Part shown: piece by piece, positions 10,041 through 20,850 of the stretch
Numbering within the stretch: the stretch's first letter is position 1
Layout: each line of letters opens with the position of its first letter
From: Chara braunii
Lineage: Eukaryota > Streptophyta > Charophyceae > Charales > Characeae
NCBI GenBank assembly: GCA_003427395.1
Contig: BFEA01000070.1
Span: 899,848 to 940,173 of the forward strand
Reading direction: 5' to 3'
DNA: 40,326 nucleotides
Translations under genes and position numbers: made by a program
Notes under the pieces: generated by a model
The model's input: the letters and a program-made list of their open reading frames with translations, nothing else
What the model was told of the DNA's origin: nothing
Databases searched by the model: none

Positions 10041-10870
10041 CCTTTCGAGGAGGATGCAGGAATATGTGCTATCTAAAAATTCATCTGTGATCCTGTGAAG
10101 GGTGGTTGAAAATTTGGTGGCCCTCGAAGACCGATGCTCGAGCAACGCTGGCCGGAGCCGGAGCCAGGTGGCGCAACTCTGTGACCCAGCTTAGTGGGGG
10201 CGTGAGGCTTGGTAGAGAACTTTGGGGGGCTGTTTGCGGGGGCAGTCCCAGTGGTCATCGGGGCTCGTAACTTGAGCAATGCTAGCCGGTGCTGGAGCAA
10301 GGTGGTGCAACTCTATAACCTAACCTGATGGGAGTACGAGGCCTGGAAGAGCTTCAGTTCGTACTGAAAACATCCATGTTGGTGGTGGTCGCAGGTGGAT
10401 TGATTAGGTTTCACCTATCTGATTCGTGGCTGGGAGACCTTTTACTATTTTTTATTATTTTTTTTGGTTTGCCGCTCGAGAAGGTTGTAGGAATAAGTGT
10501 TATCTAGCATTTCATCCGTGATCCTGCGAAGGGTGGTTGAAAATTCAGCGGCCCTCGAAGACCGATGTTGGAGCAACGTTGGCCGGAGCCGGAGCCAGGT
10601 GGCGCAACTTTGTGACCTAGCTTAGTGGGGGCGTGAGGCCTGGTATAGAGCTCTGGGGGGCTGTGTGGGGGCAGTCTCAGTGGTCATCAGGTGTCGTAAC
10701 TGGAGCAATGCTGGCCGGTGTTGGAGCAAGGTGGTGCAACTCTGTAACCCAACCTGATGGGAGCATGAGGCCTGGAAGAGTTTCGTTTTTTTTGTGCTGA
10801 AAACATCCATGCTAGTGATGGTCGTAGATGGATTGAATAGGTTCCACCTATCTGATTTGTTGGTGGTTCT
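10041..10870 (+). repeat. two tandem 430-bp modules of the GTAACC family
   Basis: 10041-10470 and 10471-10870 are direct copies (shared start: CGAG..GGTTG/ATG..AGGAATA..TGTTATCTA). Each contains two CTGGCCGGAGC/TGCTGG units and a weak or intact CTGTAACC (10742-10749). Same strand as the element that follows, so probably its 5' part. Confidence 0.65.
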
Positions 10871-10906
10871 TATGAATGTCTTAGGACTCTAGGAACTCTT
10901 AGCAAC

Positions 10907-11485
10907 CCATCCTAGGCGGTCTGAAGCGGTTATACTCAGTGATCTGAGGTTGTTCGATGCCAGAACGACACTGGCCGGTGCTGGGGTGATGCCCTGTAAC
11001 CTGTTGATGCAGGAGCGTGAGGCCTGGTAGAGAGATCTGGGGATGCTTTGGGGTGGGCATCCCAAGGGACAGCCAAGGCTTGCTGCTGGGACGACGCTGG
11101 TCGGAGCTGGGGCGAGTTGTGTTGCCCTGTAACCTAGCAGGGTGGGGGCGTGAGGCCTGGAAGAGCTCAGCAGGGAGTAAGACTGTGCTGGAAAGTCTTA
11201 GAAGGGCATGTTAGGGATCCTGAGGGTTGTGAGTTTTCGTAGGACCTCTATGGCAGCCTATTGCATGTGTAGTTCTTTATCAGGTCATTAGATATTCACA
11301 GACTGATCTCAGTCGAAGCCGGGTAATGGCCCCGGTATCTCAAACAATCTCAAATAATATCAAATGTTTTCAAATGTTCTCAAATGTTCTCAATGATCTG
11401 TACAATCTGATATGGGACGCTAGGCCCGGTTCCTTGCACATGCTGCTCCCCACGAATAGGCTGGAGCATTTGATAAAAAAAAAAA
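10907..11485 (+). mobile_element. GTAACC-family element with full tail and poly(A)
   Basis: CTGTAACC boxes lie at 10994-11001 and 11127-11134. The GAGGCCTGGTAGAG word follows the first box. HP0 is at 11319-11335 (CCGGG, TAATGGC, CCCGG), the HP1/HP2 tail at 11413-11466, and A16 follows by 11490. The order matches the copies at 15183-15948 and 23810-24345. Confidence 0.75.
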
Positions 11486-11489
11486 AAAA

Positions 11490-12470
11490 AAGGAGTCCCA
11501 AAAGCCTAAAAGCGTTCTACCACAACCACCGAGAACAATCACAACCTCTAGAGGATAGCTGTATCCGAACACATCGCCCGTTGTTTTGTTTTTTTTTTCA
11601 ACGAGATAGGACATGAGTGACCCACAACAAATTGAAAGCAAAAAATCCGAACCGAGACCACCGACTAACAAACTTCCCACAAAACAATTGAAAAAGACAA
11701 AGTCCCCATGATCAGTCCTCAAACCTAAACGCAGCTGGTCTCATAACCCCCTGTGCTAGGGTTACAGGCCACTACCATGCCCCGGTACTGACCAGCCTGG
11801 TATAGACGGCAAGGAGTGCCTTCCTCCCTCTACAACTCCCATTAACTGCACGCCCCCAGGTGACAGGGATAAAACCCCAACAACGGCTGCATCGAATGTG
11901 GTGGTTCTGCCTTCCTCCTTCGATTGAGCTCCCCAAGCCTCACATTCCCCCAGGTTACAGAGCAACGCTCCAGCACCGGCCTGCGTCGTCTCAACCACGT
12001 CCTTCTGTCCTACTGACGAAGACTAAGGCCCTTCCCCTGTTATACCCCCTTACGAACTCCCCACCCGTCCGTGTGAATAATCTGCTTGCCTTAATTGTAT
12101 GTTTTTTGGCTACCTGCTAAGAAAATTAAAATATAAAACCTAATTGACAATTTGCAGAGCAGTCAAGGAGACTATAACAACCCTACTCAGGCTCGCCAAC
12201 GCAATCATACTTTTTGCCCGAGTTTGCCCAGCCTCACACCCCCACCGCTAGGTTACAGGGCAACACAACTCACCCCAACTCCGGCCGACATCCTCCAAGC
12301 AGCAACCCTTGATTATTCCGTGAGATACCCGCCCCTAAGCATCCCCAGATCTCTCTACCAGGCCTCATGCTCCCGCTTCGCAGGTTACAGGGCAACACCT
12401 CAGCACCGACCAGCGTCGTTCTGGCATCGAAAAACCGCAGATCCGCAATTATGACAGCAACGGACACACC
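11490..12470 (-). mobile_element. GTAACC-family modules, minus strand
   Basis: GGTTACAG occurs on plus at 11760, 11953, 12251 and 12383, with AGATCTCTCTACCAGGCCTC at about 12345. It faces the preceding plus-strand copy, so the two form a large, imperfect head-to-head arrangement. No own A-type tail is evident; the 3' side is probably interrupted by the neighbour's insertion. Confidence 0.6.
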
Positions 12471-12555
12471 TAAGAAGATTTGCTCACAGTCTCCAATGAG
12501 AGAAGCCTTATCAAGAAACCCTCATGCAGATGGACAACTCTTGTTGACAACTCTT

Positions 12556-12711
12556 TATTATTATTATTATTATTATTATTTATTTATTTTTTGAAAAAAA
12601 GCCCGAGTAAGTGCTAGGGGTGCTGATAGGAGCAGACACCACTAGCATGCTCAAGGAAACTCCATCTATTGGTGGGGAGCAACACCTGCTGGAAAGCGGG
12701 TTCAGCGTCCC
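12556..12711 (-). mobile_element. solo LINE-type (B-type) 3' tail with TTA/poly(T) end
   Basis: On the minus strand the order is GGGACGCTGAACCCG, HP2, then HP3 near 12650-12605 (14-nt loop TCTGCTCCTATCAG, about 11 pairs with one mismatch), then AAAAAAA and (TAA)n. No LINE coding precedes it, so this is a very short 5'-truncated LINE copy or a tail-only element. Confidence 0.7.
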
Positions 12712-12716
12712 TTGAC

Positions 12717-13490
12717 ATTTAGAAATGATTGGTCTGTAAAAAAAGTAGAACTCATGTAGACATGCCACGTGTCCATCCTGCTATAAACCTGAGTGGACAA
12801 CTAAACCGACATGTAGGCACACACCATTAACTGATGAGCAGCATTGATTGCCCTCAACCGAGAGGATTAACTGCCCATCATAGTCTGAGATCATGTCCCT
12901 ACTCTGAGTCCCTCACCATCTACTTAAAAACCTTTGCAGCGCCATGAGGAGGAGAGGCTTTGAGAATAGGGAGTAAAAAGATCGATTATAACGAAACCCA
13001 AAATCATTACCTACCATGAATAGCTCATCAAACCTAGGTTACCAATGGTCCGGGGGCCGGTCGTCTCCCCCGGACGTCCGATCCAACAACCTAGCATCAA
13101 ACACTAAAAAACCTTTCAGTGCGATGAGGAGTAGCAGTCAGAGAAGGTAGCCAAGATAGGTGAGTTATGCAGAAAACATCAAAGAAAACGAAGATCCTAG
13201 GTTGGCGGGTGGGATTTCATCTGTACCAATTTTAGCGTCCCCCTCCAGATACCAAAAGAGGGTAGAAATAAGGGCATCCTCAATCCTAAGCCGCTGTCCT
13301 ATCCTGTGACCCTCCCTCCCAGATCCCACGGAAGCGATGCAATAGTATATCCCCCATACGAGCAGCGCCAGATGCTCATCATCATGCGCAAAAATATCCC
13401 CTCCCCAAGAGGCCTACCCCCACCGATCAGTAGGTGCATCCTGGAGAATGCTAGCATATCACCCGCAAAAAGGCGATCGCTCCCGTCCGA
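12717..13490. other. no recognisable gene
   Basis: A GC-rich hairpin GTCCGGGGGCCGG..CCCCCGGAC lies near 13048-13080. Two similar words, AAAAACCTTT..GCGATGAGGAG / GCCATGAGGAG (12925 and 13105), suggest an old duplication. A minus-strand frame is open over part of 13140-13450 but matches nothing I know. Confidence 0.4.
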
Positions 13491-13680
13491 ATTAGTGTTG
13501 TTGTTGTTGTCTTCATAACTGATTTCGTCATCGTCATTGGTGTTGATGACCTGGATGACCTCGATGTGCACGTTATTATCATCTTCACGAAGATCGTTGT
13601 TATCGCCGTTATCATTGTTGTTGTTGTCGTTGTTGTTGTTTTTGTTGTTGTTGTTGTTATCCCCGTCGCTGATGTTGTTG
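13491..13680. repeat. (GTT)n/(TTG)n microsatellite block
   Basis: Imperfect GTT arrays at 13495-13512 and 13610-13682, with ATTATCATC between them. Confidence 0.85.
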
Positions 13681-13712
13681 CTTGCATGTTTTCATTCATC
13701 ACATGTACATTA

Positions 13713-13850
13713 CAGGGACTCTGGGCCCGATTCCAGCAAGTGTTGTTCCCCACCAATAGATGGAGCCTCCCAGAACGTGTTGGTGGTGTCTTCTCCTGTC
13801 AGCACCCCCAACAAGCGATCGGGTTGTTAAAATAAAAAAATAAAAAAAGA
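13713..13850 (+). mobile_element. solo LINE-type (B-type) 3' tail
   Basis: GGGACTCTGGGCCCG, then HP2 (GTTCCCCACCAATAGATGGAGC), then HP3 at about 13777-13814 with the 14-nt loop TCTTCTCCTGTCAG and a GTTGGTGGTG/CACCCCCAAC stem. An A-rich end follows at 13830-13848. Truncated just upstream of the tail. Confidence 0.7.
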
Positions 13851-13879
13851 TGGGCAATTGCTAAAGGGTCCACACATAA

Positions 13880-14510
13880 TAGACTACTGAGTTTTGTAGA
13901 GGAACAGTACATACAATAGGACCAAGACTGGGAAGAGCTGATAGAGGTAAGAGTTCGGTCCAAATTTGACCGGGACGGGAAAGAAATATGCTTGTTAGGA
14001 AGAGAGGCTCACAATAACATACTGGAGCCTTTCCTCCAGGGTTGGCGAAACAAGAAACAAGGGGGAACTATGGAGCCTCTGGCTCTCTACAAGCCTAGAA
14101 TAGGGGTAGCGATACAGAGAGATCAGGCACAAAAAAAAAAAAAAAAACAGCGTCCATTGCGATAGAGAGATGGAAAGATATTAAGTCCTCACAAGTGATC
14201 ACTGAAGTATTAAATATTTGGAAACAGTTGAAGAAGTTGCCGAAGCAGAAAACTGGTATTTTACTGTGGATGCAGTCCCTCTGCGTGGTGCCCTCTGCAC
14301 AATGGTTAGCCTCGCAAGTATGCTCTAGATGCTACTGGGCATGAGAAACAACCTCACACGCATGGATTCGTTACCCCTTCTCCTTAAGAATGTGGCAGTG
14401 GTGGAGAAAGCACTGGGTGAGCTTCTCGGCAAAGGCCTTCCCTTGGACGAAGGAACGGATTCAAACAGGGATACGTCCCCAGGTAACAGAACTATGATTC
14501 GGGATGGGAT
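13880..14510 (+). pseudogene. LINE fragment E (connection to zf-RVT-like region)
   Basis: Two frames joined by a shift at an A17 run (about 14131-14147). The first reads KFDRDGKEICLLG, matching the GFRLDGQKVVG of copy B. The second reads ERWKDIKSSQ .. LLWMQSLC .. CSRC, ETTSHAWI, MWQWW, FPW. It lines up with QERWAKHLN .. CKSC .. ETIEHVF .. LLWRRWD .. PWD in copy B and with copy A. A TGA lies at the residue before ETTSH. It is truncated at both ends and non-functional. The assignment rests on the order of short matches, not on long identity. Confidence 0.55.
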
Positions 14511-14513
14511 ACT

Positions 14514-14603
14514 TTTTTCTTTTTTCTTTTTTTTTAGCACCTGAGGGGAGGCTCCATCTATTAATGGGGAGCAACACCTGCTGGAAAATAGGTCCAGCAT
14601 CCC
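14514..14603 (-). mobile_element. B-type tail lacking hairpin HP3
   Basis: On minus: GGGATGCTGGACCTATTTTCCAGC, HP2, then GGTGCT followed at once by poly(A). Compared with LINE A, the sequence stops inside the 5' arm of HP3, so this copy was primed or processed within the hairpin. Confidence 0.6.
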
Positions 14604-14637
14604 ATACACAGACTGAATTTGAAGCATGTCAGTTTTA

Positions 14638-14711
14638 AATTATTATTCTTATTATTCTTATTATTTTTATTATTCTTATTCTTATTCTTATTCTTATTCT
14701 TATTCTTATTA

Positions 14712-14757
<46 letters not shown>

Positions 14758-14990
14758 TGGGGGGGAACAATGCTCCAATCTATTCGTGGGGAGCCGCACG
14801 TGCTGGGAACCGAGCCCAGCGTCCCATTTGAAACATGAAACATGTTTGAAAACATATACATAAAAACTTTGAGATACCGAGACTCTTACCTGGTTTTGTC
14901 TGAAAATAGGATCATGATCAATTACTAGCCTATTCGATGAAAAACCCCAGAAGATAGGTTGAAATTCATAAAAGGTCTGAAAAAATCTGA
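14638..14990 (-). mobile_element. short A-type tail element with TAA-rich end
   Basis: Plus-strand (TTATTC)n and (ATT)n from 14640 to 14758 form the reverse complement of an A-rich tail. The tail box lies at 14825-14772 and a weakened HP0 at about 14895-14870. Little body is present. It lies just before LINE copy B. Confidence 0.6.
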
Positions 14991-14999
14991 AAGAATATG

Positions 15000-15182
15000 A
15001 GGAGAAAAAATATGAGAAGTTTCCTTCTAAACTGCACAAATTATGAACTTGATCAATTACAAAATAATTCTCGCCCAATTGATGTTCAGGAACTCAAGCG
15101 TCAACTTCTAACCTTTGCCCAACATCGTTGGCAAGGATATCCGATCAAAGGCAAATTATCACGATATATGACTGAAGGTCAA
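15000..15182 (+). pseudogene. LINE B ORF2 segment 1 (upstream of RT)
   Basis: The frame reads ELKRQLLTFAQHRWQG, GKLSRYMTEGQ and matches copy C (ELEDRLLSQMDYRWQG, FITEGG, about 36050). In LINE ORF2 this linker lies between the endonuclease and the reverse transcriptase. The last codons, GAA GGT CAA, form part of the duplicated target AAGGTCAA (15175-15182), and the frame resumes at 15957 after the insertion. Confidence 0.75.
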
Positions 15183-15948
15183 TCGGAGCTGGGTGAGTTG
15201 CTTTGCCCTGTATCCCATAGCGGGGGTGAGAGGCTTGGTAGAGCTTGGTAGGGAATAAGACTGTCTCAGGACTTCAAGGGTGTTAGAACCCTCTGGTGCT
15301 TTAGAGTGCTTGAAGACAATTGCTGGGATTTTCGTTGGTGGATAGTCTCCCAAATTTACCTCAAACAACATTGATTTTCGTAAAAAAAAAATAATGTTTT
15401 AGGATTCTGGGGACTTCTGTTTGATACCGATACGTTCATGGATCTACGGTTGTTCGATGCTAGGAAGACGCTGGTCGGTGCTGGGGTGTTGTCCTGTAAC
15501 CTGCTGATTGCGGGAGCATGAGGCCTGGTAGACAGATCTAGGGATGCTTTGGGGTGGGCATTCCAAGGGACAATCAAGGGTAGTTGTTGGGACGATGCTG
15601 GTCGGAGCTGGGGTGAGTCCTGTTGCTTTGTTGCCTAGCCGGGTGGGGCTGTGAGGCCTGGGAGAGCTCGACAGGGAATAAAACAGTGTTGGACAGTTTT
15701 AGAGAGTTTTGTTTGGGAGTCCAGGGGTTCTGAGCATTCGAAAAAGGGTCGGTAGTCATTCGTAGTTTTTAAACCTCTCCTTTAATTTTCTTGAATTTCT
15801 TTAATAGTTCTCAGATTGATTCTCAGCCGAAGCCGGGTAATGGCCCCAGTATCTTAAATGTAACTCTATATGGGATGCTGGGCCCGGTTCCCAGCACATG
15901 CTGCTCCCCACGAATAGACTGGAGCATTTGTCCTAAAAATAAAAAAAA
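15183..15948 (+). mobile_element. GTAACC-family element inserted in LINE B, with TSD
   Basis: The insert is flanked by the direct repeat AAGGTCAA (15175-15182 and 15949-15956). Removing it and one repeat joins MTEGQ to MDVAFF in frame, as in copy C. The insert starts inside a module (5' truncated), carries CTGTAACC at 15494-15501, HP0 at 15833-15849 and the A-type tail at 15872-15925, and ends in an A-rich run. Target duplication, 5' truncation and a 3' A-tail are the marks of LINE-type target-primed insertion. It contains no reading frame of note, so it must depend on proteins made elsewhere. Confidence 0.85.
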
Positions 15949-15956
15949 AAGGTCAA

Positions 15957-16117
15957 ATGGACGTTGCTTTTTTTACTTTAGTGCGTGCTAGATTATCGAA
16001 GGGTTTTAGCACCCTACTAGAGTCTTGGATCCCTCTATCTCATTATCCTCAACAGGAGACAACAATCACCACTGCCCTAGGAAACAACAAACAACAATCT
16101 CTGTGTTACAAGATGTA
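15957..16117 (+). pseudogene. LINE B ORF2 segment 2
   Basis: MDVAFFTLVRARLSKGF matches MDARFFAMARARLGRT of copy C (about 35960-36010, minus strand). It corresponds to the EGD.NTkFFH-type segment of LINE ORF2. It is interrupted downstream by a tail-type insertion. Confidence 0.7.
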
Positions 16118-16300
16118 TCGATGGGACGTTGAACCCGGTTTCCAGCAGGTGCCGCTCCCCACCAATAGGTGGAGCAGCCCAACAGATAAACCCTCAATTC
16201 TGACGGTTCTCTTACCACCGCCAGGATAGAGGGATATCGCAAGGGTTATTTCCCCCCCCCCCCCCCCCAAAAAAAAAATGCTTATAATTATAAAAAAAAA
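16118..16300 (+). mobile_element. B-type tail fragment inserted in LINE B
   Basis: GGGACGTTGAACCCGG, HP2 at about 16151-16173, and a 6-bp HP3-like hairpin (CTGACG/CGCCAG) with loop GTTCTCTTACCAC. C18 and A9 runs follow at 16250-16278. It separates two LINE segments that are continuous in the family. The target duplication is not clear. Confidence 0.55.
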
Positions 16301-16317
16301 AATTCACATCTGCAAAA

Positions 16318-18350
16318 AATATAGAACATATCCAGGAAGGTGAGGTAACCATGGAAAAGTTTCTTGCACAATTAACTCAAACACTTACTCAACAGCAAAG
16401 AGATCAGTTAGAGAAACTCTTAACCTTGGAGGAAATATGAACAACATTATTATAGATGGAGGAGGATAAAACCCCTTACATTGATGAACTTCCGAAATAA
16501 TTTTGGGAAATCACGTGGTCAACTTTCTCATCAGACCTAATCAAATTTTTTGATTCAATTTATGAGTCAGAGCAAATGGAAGAATTAGTTGGGCAGGGGA
16601 TTCTCACCCTTTTACACAAGAAGGTAGATAAAACCAATATAATGAACAATAAACCTATAACCCTACTCATAGTGGTTTACAAAATAGTGGCCAATGCACT
16701 GGCTAACCGTATGATTCCAGTGATGACGGATATTTTTCACTCCTCACAGACTAAATTTATTAAGGATAGAGAAATCCATGAGAATATTATGTTAATTAAT
16801 GAAATTATTAAACTCTTTCGTCAATCTAAACAGAATGTTGCCTTCATTTTTATCGATTTTGAAAAGGCTTACGATCATGTGGACGGACGTTTTTTTTATG
16901 CTTGTTTGAATAAGCTGAACTTTGGACCCAACTTGCGAAAATGGATCAGGATCCTCCATATCAATGCCACAACAAGAGTTAAGATAAATGAGTTTCTCTC
17001 TTCAGAAATTAGATTGTAGAGATTGGTGAGATAGGGGGACCCCCTGACCCCCTTTTTGTTTCTAATCGTAATGGAAGCCCTAGGGGCTAATCTCAGAACT
17101 AACCATAATTTAAAACGCCTGCAGATTTCGGGCATTCCATAAGAAGTTATTCTTTTTTGCTCAATGTTTGTTGAAGATTTCACAATTATGATGGAAGCAT
17201 AGCAAACATTCAGGCTCTAATGAATAAATTCACACGGGTCTCGAATATGGTGGTTAACTTAAGGAACAAGACTTAAGGGTGGTGGATTCATTCTAATGGG
17301 GACAACCCTTCATAACAACCCAGAATAAGTTGGTTACCCCTAGAAGCCCCGGTCCGTATTCTAGGAGTATCACTTATAGCAATAAGTAAACCTACCATAC
17401 ATGATGAATGAATCTCCAAACCAGCATTAGAAAAAATAAGTAAATCGAAGAACCAGCACACCTCCATTTTTGGAAGAACCCTTACAATCAATAACGTGAT
17501 TTTAGCATCCGTTTGGCATAAGGCAACATTTTGGGCCATAAGCAAAGAAAGGACAAAAACCCTTCAACGACAAGTAACAACTTTCCTATGGAGAGGGAAT
17601 CATGAACAAGACAGGGTAATTCCTAGAGTGGTCCGACTTTCCATAATCCAACCAAAAACAAAAGGGGGTTTGGTAATTTTTTATCCCACGCACAAATATC
17701 AAGCCTTATGAATACAATGGATCAAAAAATTAATCCTATCCACGGACAAGCCATGGCAGGCGTTGGCGCTAGACCAGATTCGTAGGCTCGTCCCTTTATC
17801 AGATGAGCATATACATCCCCTTACATGGATAGAGGATCGGTATTGGACAATACCTAAAGCAAGGGCTCAATCTAGAGAAAAATGAGAGCGAGGAAGTGTC
17901 AAAAACGATTTAATATTGGATAATTTATGGGTAAGGTTGGTAAAAATATGACGTCATCTACCATTACCTAATAGGCCTTTTCCAAATCGTTATACTTCGT
18001 CAACCAATTTTTGACAATCGATGAATTATAGACACAAACGGTTGTATATACAATAGTTCAGCCCCTCCTTGGTCTCACTGGTCAAAAGAGGAGTCATGAG
18101 AATTAAAGACTTATGGAACACGAGTAAAAAAGACAGGAAAACGACCGAGCAGCTAAAATATACACTTCAGTATGCTCACCACCTTAACCAAAATTGAGAC
18201 CAGATCATTTTTTTAATACCCTTGGACTGGGTAAGAACCTTACGAAAAAAAAAAAGTTTCATGAAGTAGATTGGGTGGTCGGATTTCGGTTAGATGGTCA
18301 AAAGGTGGTTGGCTAAATTATACATATTATTCCACAGGGCACACTGATAA
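16318..18350 (+). pseudogene. LINE B reverse transcriptase and connection region
   Basis: Landmarks in one main frame: LTLEEI (16423-16437), NNKPITLLIVVYKIVANAL (RT block 1-2), HSSQTKFIKDREIHENI, FIFIDFEKAYDHVD (block with the first catalytic Asp, about 16846-16887), GDPLTPFLF (about 17036-17062), CSMFVEDFTIM (17158 onward) and IQPKTKGGL. The second catalytic motif reads FVED where LINEs have F/YADD, so the last residue pair is changed. In-frame stops include TGA at 16438-16440 where copy C has Trp, and TAG at 17017 and 17032 where copy C has Gln. The end is interrupted by the hAT-like insertion. Confidence 0.85.
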
Positions 18351-19477
18351 CAGAGTTCGCAACCAGGATTTTTAGGAATACCTGTAACTAAACTAACCAC
18401 ACACTTTTCGAAAACCAACCAACCATGACCACTGTATACCTGGCCTACCGCACCTTTACCTACCTCCAACTGATCCGAAAAAAAAAACCGGGTACCTGTA
18501 CCCGCCCATACCTGAACCTCTGCAGACTGTAACTGCCCGTACCCGCCCTTGTTTTTTTTTTTTTTTTTTAACCAACCATGGCTAACTGAACCCAAACCGT
18601 GTCTTAACCACCCGTACCATACCCAACCGAAATTTTCCTTACCCGTGTTCAGCCGTACCCGTCCCCACCTACCCACAATTGTATGCACCTACCCGTAACC
18701 GCCCGCACCTGTTACCCACCCTCTCCTAACTGCCCCTAACTGCTCCTAACTGTTCTAACCGCCCCTAAAACCCCCCAACCGACTCTAACTCCCCTCACAA
18801 CCTTTGGGTTGTGGTCGGGGTCCAACAGTAAAAGTTACTGCAGCTGCTGTCGCAACTGCAGCGATAGTCAGATGTGGTGCATCTGCTGCTGCAGCAGCAG
18901 ATGCAACCCCTCCAGCAACTGCAGAAATGATGTCAACGGAACAACTGCAGCAGATGTGGTGCATTTGTGGTGCATCTGCAGATGTGCTGCATCTGCAGCC
19001 GCAGCAGCATATGCAACCCCTGCAGCAACGGCGGAAATGATGTCAATGCAACTATTGCAGCAAAATATGCAACCCCTGCAGCAACTGCAAAAAAAAAAAA
19101 AAAAACGGGCCTATGACCTCAGATGGTGGGAAAGGGCGGGGGGGCGAAGGGCTGGAAGGGGGGCAGGTGGGAATACAAGGGGTAGTGAACCACGGTTACC
19201 TGAGTGGATCCTCTACCCGCCCGTACCCGCTCCCCATTTTTTTTGTCTGCCCCCCATACCTGTCCGTACCGGTTTTAGTTTTATGTTTGACTGACCCTAC
19301 CTGCCCGTGATCTTCATAAATACTAACTGTGCCTACCCGTCATCTCCAGAAAAAACAAATTTGTCTTCCGATAACCAAACCCCCCTTTAGAAAGGGGCAC
19401 CCAGACCTACCCATGACCTGGCGGTTACAGTTGGGTGCGGTCGGGTACGGGTAACGATTACCCATTTGCACTCTCTG
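18351..19477. mobile_element. non-autonomous hAT-like DNA transposon, 1,127 bp
   Basis: Flanked by a perfect 8-bp direct repeat ACTGATAA (18343-18350 and 19478-19485), the duplication length of hAT elements. The ends are imperfect inverted repeats: left CAGAGTTCGCAACCAGG, right (reverse complement) CAGAGAGTGCAAATGGG. Both ends are dense in TACCCG/CGGGTA words, as in many plant hAT elements. The middle (18835-19090) is a CAG/GCA-rich block with three tandem partial copies of a unit holding ATGCAACCCCTSCAGCAAC. No transposase is present. Removing the element and one repeat restores the LINE B frame (QGTLI/SIFKMNK). Confidence 0.88.
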
Positions 19478-19485
19478 ACTGATAA

Positions 19486-20650
19486 GTATTTTTAAGATGA
19501 ACAAAGATCAATTTCTGACCCGGTCTTCCTTAGACGAAGTATCTTTTTTTTCCTTAATGCATCTTTATCGAATTAGAGTCATTTTCATCTCCTCGGTCAA
19601 GGGATGAAAAACCTTTCATCCAGAGATGCCCATTTCAGAACTTCCAATAGATCCGGAAGAATGGGTATGGCAAATTAACAAAAGAGGTAGACCAAGGAAC
19701 TTGCAGTCTCTTATAGTAAGGACGACATATAGGATGATCTGTCCAAAAGTTGACATTATTGCTATTCTTCAAGAACGATGGGCCAAGCATTTGAACATAG
19801 ATAGGAACATACTCAACAACATAAAATTTTTCAAAAATACAAGGCAACGTCTTTGCTAAATTTTCTTCATTACAATGACAAATTGTACATCATTGTCTTC
19901 TTATAAATGACTGTTTTTTTTATCACTCTTCACTTGAACAAAAAGGATTAGCATTCCCATGGTGTAAATCATGTTTGTCCACTTTTCCTTGAAGGAAAAT
20001 TAGAGAGACCATTGAGCACGTTTTTATGCAATATCCATGATCGGTATTGCTTTGGCGTAGATGGGATGACATATAGCGAGAATTGACAGGCTTACGCTGA
20101 CCTTGGGACTAGAGGGCTATTCTCCTAGGACATTGGGAAGAGAGAGACCTAGAACTAACAAATTTCCAGTTGAATTTCTTTGAAATTGGTAGGAAAGCGG
20201 TTATATGGACATTATGGTATAACATATGTATTTTTGAAAGAGAGGATGTAAGATTATAAGGGTCAGAAACAGTGGAATATATTGTTTAATTTGTGCAATC
20301 TGAAATTGGAGTCAAATGGTCGGTTGTCAAAGCCAATTTACACAAACTCAAAAAAAAAAAAAAAAAACATTCAACAGGCAATCCGGAAATTTGCTTTGGA
20401 CTGGCCGAGGGAAGCTAGGGGGAGCAGTATGGGGCAGGTGTCTTGGCTAGGAGAGGATGGAACGGAGAACCCCTCAAAAGAGACTTCAGCTCAACTTCAA
20501 GGACTGGGTAATACCTCGGTCAGGAACTATCTTCAGGGATCCGATTTTTTTCACTGATCCATTTCCTTCTTCTGAGCTTGCTCTTGTAGAGATGCAATGG
20601 TTTGGTTTGGGAGAAGACTGACAAATTTGAAGAGATTTTAAAGGAAGGCA
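19486..20650 (+). pseudogene. LINE B C-terminal region (zf-RVT-like)
   Basis: Frames read ISELPIDPEEW, QERWAKHLN, then LEQKGLAFPWCKSC, ETIEHVFMQYP, LLWRRWDDI and KAVIWTLW, collinear with copies A and C. Compared with both, Trp codons have become stops at 20074-20076 (TAG), 20098-20100 (TGA) and 20110-20112 (TAG). An A18 run at 20350-20367 interrupts the end. Further on, KFALDWPREARGSSM resembles the FCADWLGGEKGGRM of copy A, and a weak match to the last residues continues to about 20650. Confidence 0.8.
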
Positions 20651-20734
20651 GAGATAGCTAGTTTTGAGAGATATATTTGGCAGTTCCTAGGGGACTGAAA
20701 AGGCAACTCTAACTCTTCCTTAATTTGCTTGTAT

Positions 20735-20838
20735 TCTCCCACCAATAGATTGGAGTCACATGCAAGAATAGCTAGGGGTATATGCTTTCAACATTACCCC
20801 TAGTTGTGCCTTGTAAGTGTTTTATTTAAAAAAAAATG
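20735..20838 (+). mobile_element. LINE B structured 3' tail
   Basis: HP2 is reduced to CTCC..GGAG around CACCAATAGATT. HP3 at 20769-20806 has a 12-bp stem with wobble pairs, core CTAGGGGTA/TACCCCTAG, and a 14-nt loop (20781-20794). A9 follows near 20828. Relative to LINE A, two stem positions changed on both sides (T-A to G-C, G-C to A-T). Confidence 0.75.
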
Positions 20839-20850
20839 AAAAAGGTTGTG

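Larger units (their letters stand above)
15000..20850 (+). mobile_element. LINE copy B, decayed, with three nested insertions
   Basis: ORF2-derived segments run 15000-15182, 15957-16117, about 16318-18350 and 19486-20650, in the same order as copy C on the minus strand. The 3' tail lies at 20735-20835 (CCCACCAATAGATTGGAG, then HP3 at 20769-20806) and ends in A9. Insertions: a GTAACC-family element (15183-15948), a B-type tail fragment (about 16118-16300) and a hAT-like element (18351-19477). No endonuclease or ORF1 is present, so the copy is 5' truncated. The many stops and the altered catalytic motif show that it is inactive. Confidence 0.85.

Noticed and set aside
18804-19294. Gln/Cys-rich gene within the hAT-like element
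   Set aside because: The frame covers tandem CAG/GCA units and runs into poly(A) and element-end words; at most a captured fragment.
16438-20112. Use of TGA as Trp (alternative genetic code)
   Set aside because: TAG also replaces Trp, TGG is used beside these sites, and copies A and C have TGG there. Mutational decay explains it.
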